Positions 41,528-47,826 of a DNA stretch of 47,826 nucleotides are shown one piece after another. Origin of the DNA: Bacteroidales bacterium (GTDB lineage: Bacteria > Bacteroidota > Bacteroidia > Bacteroidales > UBA932). Numbering within the stretch: the first letter of the stretch is position 1; every line of letters begins with the position of its first letter. The notes beneath the pieces were generated by a model, which worked only from the letters and a program-made list of their open reading frames with translations, did not search any database and had not been told where the DNA came from. The position numbers and the translations under genes were made by a program. Location: NCBI GenBank assembly GCA_024401855.1, contig JAKSKH010000015.1:1-47826 (forward strand). Reading direction: 5' to 3'.

Positions 41528-43136
41528 ACACGTGCTTGGCGTAGTTGTAGCCAAGCTTGTCGTATATTTTACGCATCTTTTCCAATCTTACGAGGAAGGA
41601 TGCGTAATTTTTATCCTTTCCGTCAGTCCACTGGAGCTCTGAAAGCGCATCGACGCGGGGGATTGCCATGTATTCTGCATATTCCTCCGTTGCAATGTAT
41701 TCAGTCCAGAGGTTTGCCTGAACTCCAAGCACATGCTTTACCAGTTCGGGATCTCCTGCTATTTCTGCAGGAACAGGTTCGTAGTTGTATACTTTCTCTA
41801 CGGGAATGTATCCTCCTATTGCAAGGGGCTCCGTTTCCTCATCTGCCTGGTAATAGTCAAAATACAGGTTGCCGCATGAAGTCATTATTACATCATGTCC
41901 CGTGCGGGAACCGTTGATGCAGCCTTCCTCACCTCTCCATGACATCACGATTATGTCTTCCACTCCGCCACCTTCGAGGAGTTCGTCCCATCCTATGACT
42001 TTCTTGCCGTGCTTGTGCATTATGTCTGCCGCAAATGCCATCACATGGTTCTGCAGCTGGCTTTCCGCACTGTGCTCCCTGTTGCCTTTGATGCCGAGTT
42101 CCTTGATCTTAGCCTGGCAGGCAGGGCATTTCTCCCACCTTACCTTTGGGCATTCATCTCCGCCGATGTGGAAATATTCTCCCGGGAAGAGCTCTGCAAA
42201 TTCATTCAGAACGGCTTCGAGGAAGTCATATACCTTGTCGTTGCCGGCGCAGAGTACCTCGTCCATGACACCCCATTTGGTGTTCACCTCATAGGGCCCT
42301 CCTGTGCATCCGAGTTCGGGGTATGATGCCAGAGCCGCCATCATGTGTCCGGGAAGGTCCACTTCGGGTATTATCTCTATATGCCTTTCAGCAGCGTAGG
42401 CCACGATATCCTTTATCTCTTCCTGAGTGTAGAATCCTCCGTAGCGCACCCCGTCGTTTGAATCCCAGTCCTTGTCCACCATGGTGCCGTTCCTGTAGGC
42501 TCCGATTTCCGTAAGTTTGGGGTATGCTTTAATCTCCACCCTCCATCCCTGGTCCTCCGTCAGGTGCCAGTGGAATTTGTTTATATTGTGCAAAGCCATC
42601 AGGTCGATGTATTTCTTTACGAAGGAAGCGGGGAAGAAATGCCTGCAGACATCGAGGTGGAGACCTCTGTACGCGAAGCGGGGAGAGTCTTTGATCACTG
42701 CCGGTTTCATTTCAACTCTGACAGGCTCATCCGTCACGGGCAGCGCTTTCCGGAGGGTCTGTACGCCGTAGAATGTTCCTTTGACGTCATTTCCCTTGAT
42801 TGTTACGGATTCTTTGCGTATGTCGATCTCGTAACCTTCTGCAGGTCCTTCGTTGCTTGTCATTACAAGAATGTAATTCTTTGAAGGGGCCATTGCCGAC
42901 TTCTTTACGTCGAGGCCTGTCATTTCCATTATGTATTCCTTGAGGAATTCCGCGTCAGGGGCGCTCTGCTCATCGGATACAATTACGGTAGAGGGTTTCA
43001 GGATGAATGAATCACCGTCGTTCAGGGTGATGCTTTCCGGAAGTGGCACGACGTTGTAGTCCGCCTGTTCCGTTGTTTTTGGTCCGCAAGCGACAACGGA
43101 TGCCACCGCGAGAATTGTCAACAAGTGTTTCTGCAT
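41508..43136 (-). CDS. GH20 beta-N-acetylhexosaminidase lipoprotein
   Basis: A 542-residue exo-hexosaminidase that removes terminal beta-GlcNAc or GalNAc by substrate-assisted catalysis. The lipobox ends VVAC (Cys17). The GH20b alpha/beta domain spans about 28-150 and the catalytic barrel about 153-500. The catalytic pair Asp327-Glu328 lies in HIGGDECPK, and HWHLTEDQGWR is at 189-199. All expected parts are present. It is divergent from susC with about 209 bases between and overlaps the transglutaminase-like gene tail to tail by 20 bases. Removal of GlcNAc antennae would expose mannose for the GH92-GH125 enzyme. Confidence 0.95.
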   Translation of the reverse strand: MQKHLLTILAVASVVACGPKTTEQADYNVVPLPESITLNDGDSFILKPSTVIVSDEQSAPDAEFLKEYIMEMTGLDVKKSAMAPSKNYILVMTSNEGPAEGYEIDIRKESVTIKGNDVKGTFYGVQTLRKALPVTDEPVRVEMKPAVIKDSPRFAYRGLHLDVCRHFFPASFVKKYIDLMALHNINKFHWHLTEDQGWRVEIKAYPKLTEIGAYRNGTMVDKDWDSNDGVRYGGFYTQEEIKDIVAYAAERHIEIIPEVDLPGHMMAALASYPELGCTGGPYEVNTKWGVMDEVLCAGNDKVYDFLEAVLNEFAELFPGEYFHIGGDECPKVRWEKCPACQAKIKELGIKGNREHSAESQLQNHVMAFAADIMHKHGKKVIGWDELLEGGGVEDIIVMSWRGEEGCINGSRTGHDVIMTSCGNLYFDYYQADEETEPLAIGGYIPVEKVYNYEPVPAEIAGDPELVKHVLGVQANLWTEYIATEEYAEYMAIPRVDALSELQWTDGKDKNYASFLVRLEKMRKIYDKLGYNYAKHVFNGQSE

Positions 43137-43345
43137 ATTAAATAGGTATGTTTGTTATCCGGGTGTAAAATTAATAATTTGTTGTTTATATATGCAATTT
43201 TCTTTCTCTTTCTACAGATATTTAGAAAAAAATGTATATGTTTGTACAATTTAAGTGTGTTCTATTTAAGAATATTTAAAAACTGTTTTGAATTTAGTGT
43301 CCAAAAAACCTAATATTATTTCATTTTTAACTAAATCATTAACGT
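43137..43345. other. AT-rich divergent region between GH20 and susC
   Basis: About 209 bases, strongly AT-rich with homopolymer A and T runs. A TATGTTTG box at 43239-43246 fits the -7 consensus and would give susC a leader near 95 bases. On the minus side, a TAATTTTA about 30 bases before the GH20 ATG is one base off. No open frame of note. The long susC leader could hold regulatory RNA structure, but I see no strong hairpin. Confidence 0.5.
43239..43246 (+). promoter_or_regulatory. -7 box (TATGTTTG) of susC-susD
   Basis: TATGTTTG fits TAnnTTTG and is the only exact plus-strand match before susC. It predicts an untranslated leader of roughly 95 bases. Confidence 0.5.
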
Positions 43346-46300
43346 ATGAAGAATGCTAAAATGATTGGTCTTCGCTCCATCTTTGTAGCGGCCGCCATGT
43401 TGCTTGCAACATCGGTATTCGCTCAGAACCTTACGGTCAAGGGTGTTGTGAAAGACTCAGAAGGAGCTCCTCTTCCGGGAGCAACTGTCTATGTGCCTGG
43501 TACATCCAACGGTGTTGTAACCGATGCATCAGGTAACTTCTCAATCCAGGTTCCCGCAAACACGGATCTGGAGGTTTCTTTCCTCGGTTTTGCCCCTCAG
43601 ACAATCAAGATCGGCACAACCGCTCCTTTCCAGGAAATCGTTCTCTCAGATTCTGAGACTCTTAACGAAGTAGTCGTTACGGCTCTCGGAGTTGCCCGCG
43701 AGAAGAAGACCCTGGGATATGCCATCCAGGATGTCAAGGGTGACGCCATCCTTGAGTCACACGAAACCAACATCGCAAACGCCCTTACAGGTAAGATTGC
43801 CGGTGTGAGTGTGATCCGTTCATCCAACGGTCCCGGTGCATCTTCCAAGATCACCCTTCGTGGTAACAACTCCCTCACCGGACTCAACCAGCCCCTCATC
43901 GTTGTCGACGGTATTCCTATGGACAACTTCGTGGGTGCAACCAACAACGACTTCTGGAACCCTTCAGCAGATATGGGTAACGGACTTCAGGATATCAACC
44001 CTGAGGACGTAGAATCCATGACTGTCCTCAAGGGACCCTCCGCTGCCGCGCTTTACGGTTCACGTGCCGGTAACGGTGTCATCCTCATCACTACAAAGAA
44101 AGGTCACCAGACTCCCGGTCTTGGTATAACCATCACCGGAACTGTTGCCGCCACCACAGAGTTCACACGTCCCAAGATGCAGAACGAGTACGGTCAGGGT
44201 ACACTCGGAGAGTATGACAATACTTCATACCTCAGCTGGGGTCCCAAGATCACCGGTCAGTCAGTCGAGAAGTGGGATGGCTCAATGGGCAAGCTTCAGG
44301 CTTATGACAACGTGAACGGATTCTTCGGAACCGGTGTAACCGACACTGAGAACGTTACTTTCTCTCAGCAGTACGGCAAGACCGGCATCTATGCTTCATG
44401 GACCCGCATGAACGATGTCAGCCAGGTTCCCGGCGCTACTCTCAAGCGTAACAACCTCATGCTCCGCGGTACTTCCACATTCGGAAAGAACGACAAGTGG
44501 CATTTCGACGCAAAGGTTCAGTACATCAAGACCCAGGCCAACAACCGTCCTATCTCAGGATCCAACGTCAACGCCAACTACATGCTCAAGATGTACACCA
44601 CTCCCGTTTCAGTTGACATCCGTGATTTCAAGGATGCAGTTGATGCCAATGGTGATATGTTCTACTTCGGTCCCAAGGACAAGACCGGTTCCAACCCTTG
44701 GTGGTATGCAAAGTACAGCACCAACCAGGATGTCCGTAACCGTTTCCTCATGAACGCTTCCTTGAAGTATGACTTCACAGAGTGGTTGGATCTCGAACTC
44801 AAGGCAGGTACCGATATGTACTTCACCGAGACCGAGAACAAGTACTATGCAGGTAACAAAATTTCAGGAAGCTATACAGGATCTTACGGAATGGGCGAAA
44901 GCCGTTTCCACGAGAACAACCTCTCATTCCTCCTCAAGGCACACAAGGACAATCTCTGGGGTGACTTCGGCGGAATGGTTCAGATCGGTGGTAACCTTAT
45001 GGACCGCGAGAGCCGCGGCATGTCCGCTTCTCAGGGCACTCTCCTCGTTCCCAACGTATTCGACCTCAACAACGCAAAGAGCGACAAGCCCGGCGTATCA
45101 GAGAGCTACAGCCATCGCAAGATGAATTCTCTCTATGGTCAGATCACTCTCAACTATGGTGGTTGGATCTTCCTCGATGCAACTCTCCGCAACGACTGGA
45201 CCTCTACCCTGAGCCCCAAGAACCGTTCATATCTCTACCCTTCAGTTTCCCTCTCATGGGTAATCAGCGATATGGTCAACAAGTATGGTGCAATGCCCGA
45301 GTGGTTCAGCTATGCCAAGGTCCGCGCTTCATTCGCAGAAGTAGGTAACGATATGGATCCCTATCAGCTGTACAACGTTTACACGATGGGTACAGATCCT
45401 AACGGCAAGCCGACCCTCAACTCCAACAGCACTCTTTACAACGAAGATGTAAAGAACGAGCTCATCAAGAACTGGGAAGTCGGTGCAGATATCCGCTTCT
45501 TCGACAACAGACTCGGATTCGACCTTGCATGGTACAAGATGAACGCTACAAACCAGCTCATCAACCTTCCTATCTCTTCAGTTGCTTATTCCAACAAGAA
45601 GATCAACGCAGGTAACATCCAGAACCAGGGTTTTGAGGCTGTCATCAATGCAGTTCCCGTCAAGAGGACGAACTTCCAGTGGAACACCAACTTCAACTTC
45701 TCTACCAACACCAACAAGATTCTCGAGCTTGCTGACGGAGTTTCAGAGTACAGCCTCGGCGGTTACGACAAACTCTCAATCGTTGCAAAGGTCGGTGGTG
45801 AGTATGGTGATATCTACGGTACCAGGTACACACGTGTAGAGGACAAGACCAGCCCTTACTATGGAAAGCTTGTTCTCAACGGTGACGGTCTTCCTACATC
45901 AGACGGTAACAAGTACTATCTCGGAAACCAGAACTCAAAGTGCAACCTCGGTTGGAACAACAACTTCACATGGAAGGACCTCTCCCTCAGCTTCCAGATT
46001 GATGCCCGTATCGGTGGAAAGATCTTCTCCGGTACCCTTATGGCCATGGAGGCTGCAGGTACAGCTGCCTGGACAACTGAAAACCGTGCAGAACAGAGCC
46101 TTCTTGTCGACGGTGTCGTAAAGAACGGTGACGGTACATATTCAGTCAACACCGTAAAGACAGACGCTCAGAAATACTGGCGTCAGATCAGCGGTGAGGC
46201 CGGTTCAAACCTCGGTATCACTGAGGAGAACCTCTACGATGCAACCAACGTACGTCTGCGTAACATCTCTCTTTCTTACGGAATCCCCAAGAGAATTCTC

Positions 46301-46489
46301 AACAGAGGAAATGTATTCCAGTCTGTAAGATTCGGTTTCTCCTGCACCAACGTAGCTATGATTTACAGTGCAATGAGAGGACTTGATCCCGAGTCTATCT
46401 TTGCTACCTCTACCAACGCAACAGGTTTCGAGTACGGTGCTGCTCCTACCTCACGTTGCTATGTATTCAATGTTTCACTCGGATTCTAA
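43346..46489 (+). CDS. SusC/RagA-type TonB-dependent outer-membrane transporter
   Basis: A 1047-residue TonB-dependent importer of the SusC family, which brings in oligosaccharides or glycopeptides captured by SusD. A signal peptide ends at SVFAQ (about 27). A CarboxypepD-regulatory-like domain (28-110) has VKGVVKDSEGAPLPGATV. The plug (about 112-240) begins with the typical LNEVVVTALGVAREKKTLGYA-like segment. A 22-strand barrel follows and ends in a terminal phenylalanine (VSLGF). There is no N-terminal STN/FecA signalling domain, so no anti-sigma control is indicated through this protein. Codon choice is strongly biased (AAC, GGT, CGT, AAG), as expected for a highly expressed gene. susD follows after 12 bases. 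Confidence 0.95.
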   Translation: MKNAKMIGLRSIFVAAAMLLATSVFAQNLTVKGVVKDSEGAPLPGATVYVPGTSNGVVTDASGNFSIQVPANTDLEVSFLGFAPQTIKIGTTAPFQEIVLSDSETLNEVVVTALGVAREKKTLGYAIQDVKGDAILESHETNIANALTGKIAGVSVIRSSNGPGASSKITLRGNNSLTGLNQPLIVVDGIPMDNFVGATNNDFWNPSADMGNGLQDINPEDVESMTVLKGPSAAALYGSRAGNGVILITTKKGHQTPGLGITITGTVAATTEFTRPKMQNEYGQGTLGEYDNTSYLSWGPKITGQSVEKWDGSMGKLQAYDNVNGFFGTGVTDTENVTFSQQYGKTGIYASWTRMNDVSQVPGATLKRNNLMLRGTSTFGKNDKWHFDAKVQYIKTQANNRPISGSNVNANYMLKMYTTPVSVDIRDFKDAVDANGDMFYFGPKDKTGSNPWWYAKYSTNQDVRNRFLMNASLKYDFTEWLDLELKAGTDMYFTETENKYYAGNKISGSYTGSYGMGESRFHENNLSFLLKAHKDNLWGDFGGMVQIGGNLMDRESRGMSASQGTLLVPNVFDLNNAKSDKPGVSESYSHRKMNSLYGQITLNYGGWIFLDATLRNDWTSTLSPKNRSYLYPSVSLSWVISDMVNKYGAMPEWFSYAKVRASFAEVGNDMDPYQLYNVYTMGTDPNGKPTLNSNSTLYNEDVKNELIKNWEVGADIRFFDNRLGFDLAWYKMNATNQLINLPISSVAYSNKKINAGNIQNQGFEAVINAVPVKRTNFQWNTNFNFSTNTNKILELADGVSEYSLGGYDKLSIVAKVGGEYGDIYGTRYTRVEDKTSPYYGKLVLNGDGLPTSDGNKYYLGNQNSKCNLGWNNNFTWKDLSLSFQIDARIGGKIFSGTLMAMEAAGTAAWTTENRAEQSLLVDGVVKNGDGTYSVNTVKTDAQKYWRQISGEAGSNLGITEENLYDATNVRLRNISLSYGIPKRILNRGNVFQSVRFGFSCTNVAMIYSAMRGLDPESIFATSTNATGFEYGAAPTSRCYVFNVSLGF

Positions 46490-46501
46490 AATTGCGTGAA
46501 T

Positions 46502-47826
46502 ATGAAAACAAATAAAATTCTTGCTTTCGTTCTTGGAGCTCTCGTTGCAGTTGCCTGCTCAGACTTTGAGGAAATGAATCACAATCCGAAAGCTGTCAAT
46601 GCTGCCGATGCAAAGCCTTACTGGGCACTCAACAAGTCCATCATTGCTGACCAGCAGAATCCTAATGACGCTGAGCGTGTATTCGTGCTCTACTGGGCCG
46701 ATATCGCACGTCAGGATGGTGAGAGCGGTTCAGGCGGACGCTGTGTCGGCCGTTCCAACGATGAGTGGGCAGGATGCCTTTACAACCTGACCAAGAACTG
46801 CGTTACTTCATCAACCAACGCCATCAACCTTGTTGATGAGCAGCTTCCTTCCCTTTCCGGACACGAGGCTGAATTCTTCCCCAATGTAAAAGCGGCAGCC
46901 CGTATCTGGAGAGTATATCTCATGACCGAGTTCGTTGACTCATTCGGTTCATTTACAACTGACTTTGCTGCTACAACCCCTGAATATCAGAGCGTTGAAG
47001 AGTGCTACAACTTCATGTTCAAGGAACTTGCAGAGGCTGTTGCCGCCATTGATGTAAATGTCAACCCCACATCAGACACTGAAAAGAACGGAGACCCCGC
47101 TTATCAGTTTGACCCTGTAAAGTGGAAAAACTTCGGTATTTCAATGTGGATGCGTATTGCAATGCGTCTTTCAGAGGTTAAGCCTGAAACTGCAAAGGCC
47201 GAGTTCGCAAAGGCTGCCGCTGCAGGTACAGGTATCATCACTACCGACGGTACTTTCCGTGTTGCTGAGAGCACAGGTTGGAATGACCTTTCAGGCGTAA
47301 TGAGCCGTACATGGGACTGGCAGGAGCTTTCAGCTACATTCGCAAACCTCACAACCAACTTCGGTGGAACGAAGATTGAGGATGTTCTTAAGGATGTAGA
47401 CGGGCGTCTCTATTCAAGTCCCGACGCTGCTCGTTACAAGGATTACATCAAGGACGCCCACGAGTATCTCGGTGTTCACATTGCCGGCACTGCAGGCAAA
47501 CTCTATGAGGAATACACCGACAACCCTACCAAGGGATACTTCTTCGATGGACTTCCCACATACGTCGATCCCCGCGCGCTCGCATATTTCAACCTTCCTG
47601 GTGACTATGACAACCGTAAGGAGACAGGTTACTGCACATTCATGAGGCATGACATCCCCGTAATGTCAGTGCTTTCAAAGGATGATGACATCAAGATTGA
47701 TGCAACCTATGCATTCAACGGACTCCAGTGCGGCTTCGGCAATGACGATCATCTTGAGAAGACTCCTTTCATCAACAATGATTACGGTACCACATATCCC
47801 GCACTTCAGGAAAGGTATCGTAACGG
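46502..47826 (+). CDS. SusD/RagB-type surface glycan-binding lipoprotein, cut by the window end
   Basis: The SusD partner of the preceding transporter: the lid that binds substrate over the SusC barrel. The frame is open for 441 codons from the ATG at 46502 to the right edge with no stop. The lipobox VAVAC gives Cys19. The N-terminal part has FEEMNHNPKAV, the usual start of mature SusD-like proteins of the SusD/RagB-like 'SusD_2' kind, and WKNFGISMWMRIAMRLSEV matches a TPR helix. The C-terminus is missing from the window. Codon bias matches susC. Its ligand is inferred from the neighbouring mannosidases and hexosaminidase. Confidence 0.93.
   Translation, partial: MKTNKILAFVLGALVAVACSDFEEMNHNPKAVNAADAKPYWALNKSIIADQQNPNDAERVFVLYWADIARQDGESGSGGRCVGRSNDEWAGCLYNLTKNCVTSSTNAINLVDEQLPSLSGHEAEFFPNVKAAARIWRVYLMTEFVDSFGSFTTDFAATTPEYQSVEECYNFMFKELAEAVAAIDVNVNPTSDTEKNGDPAYQFDPVKWKNFGISMWMRIAMRLSEVKPETAKAEFAKAAAAGTGIITTDGTFRVAESTGWNDLSGVMSRTWDWQELSATFANLTTNFGGTKIEDVLKDVDGRLYSSPDAARYKDYIKDAHEYLGVHIAGTAGKLYEEYTDNPTKGYFFDGLPTYVDPRALAYFNLPGDYDNRKETGYCTFMRHDIPVMSVLSKDDDIKIDATYAFNGLQCGFGNDDHLEKTPFINNDYGTTYPALQERYRN

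Noticed and set aside
1-47826. tRNA, rRNA, SRP RNA, CRISPR array or transposase genes
   Set aside because: I looked through the gaps between genes and saw no cloverleaf, repeat-spacer pattern or transposase motif. A covariance-model search would be decisive.

Overview
The window comes from a Bacteroidota chromosome, most likely an uncultured member of the Bacteroidales. The evidence is a SusC/SusD pair, several Bacteroidota-type proteins (DUF5683, DUF4301, a GSCFA protein, M13 and M16 lipoproteins), and -7 promoter boxes of the TAnnTTTG form upstream of many genes in place of strong Shine-Dalgarno sites. Base composition is moderate (about half GC by eye), higher than typical Bacteroides. I cannot fix the genus. 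I see no tRNA, rRNA, CRISPR array, insertion sequence or intact prophage. No gene-free stretch exceeds 300 bases; the longest are about 1-281 and 43137-43345.

Left part (1-23.9 kb), mostly housekeeping. A gene tail and a repeat-bearing leader precede obgE and a PAP2 phosphatase. The phosphatase meets a lipid kinase tail to tail. A parA-parB-DUF5683-lytic transglycosylase operon follows, ending in a perfect bidirectional hairpin. Next come an M16 peptidase and a recF-DUF721-pdxB-DUF4301 operon, a TPR protein with a YebC-family protein, and an ABC transporter-GntR-DUF2807 operon with a candidate operator. A GSCFA protein and a 5'-nucleotidase diverge from a 31-bp gap. They are followed by ffh, a small AraC-type protein, nadE and a short arginase-like protein.

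Middle (23.9-33.5 kb). An unrecognised small protein leads into a complete glycine cleavage operon (gcvT-gcvH-gcvPA-gcvPB, with the P-protein split in two). The operon ends at a terminator lying inside the 3' end of the convergent trmO gene. trmO is the last gene of a tight five-gene operon: acyl-activating enzyme, acyl carrier protein, outer-membrane barrel, M23 peptidase, trmO. This suggests a cell-envelope or lipid role for its first four genes.

Right part (33.6-47.8 kb). An M13 peptidase precedes what looks like a polysaccharide or glycoprotein utilisation locus. It holds a 1172-residue lipoprotein that joins a GH92 to a GH125 mannosidase, a divergent lipoprotein with one intact and one degenerate transglutaminase-like domain, a GH20 hexosaminidase, and SusC with a SusD cut by the window edge. 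GH92, GH125 and GH20 together fit exo-trimming of N-glycans or other mannose-rich glycoproteins. The transglutaminase-like protein could act on the peptide or the glycan-peptide linkage. The divergent promoters of the mannosidase and transglutaminase genes form a perfect 11-bp inverted repeat, a candidate shared operator. This locus is the best candidate for something not yet described.
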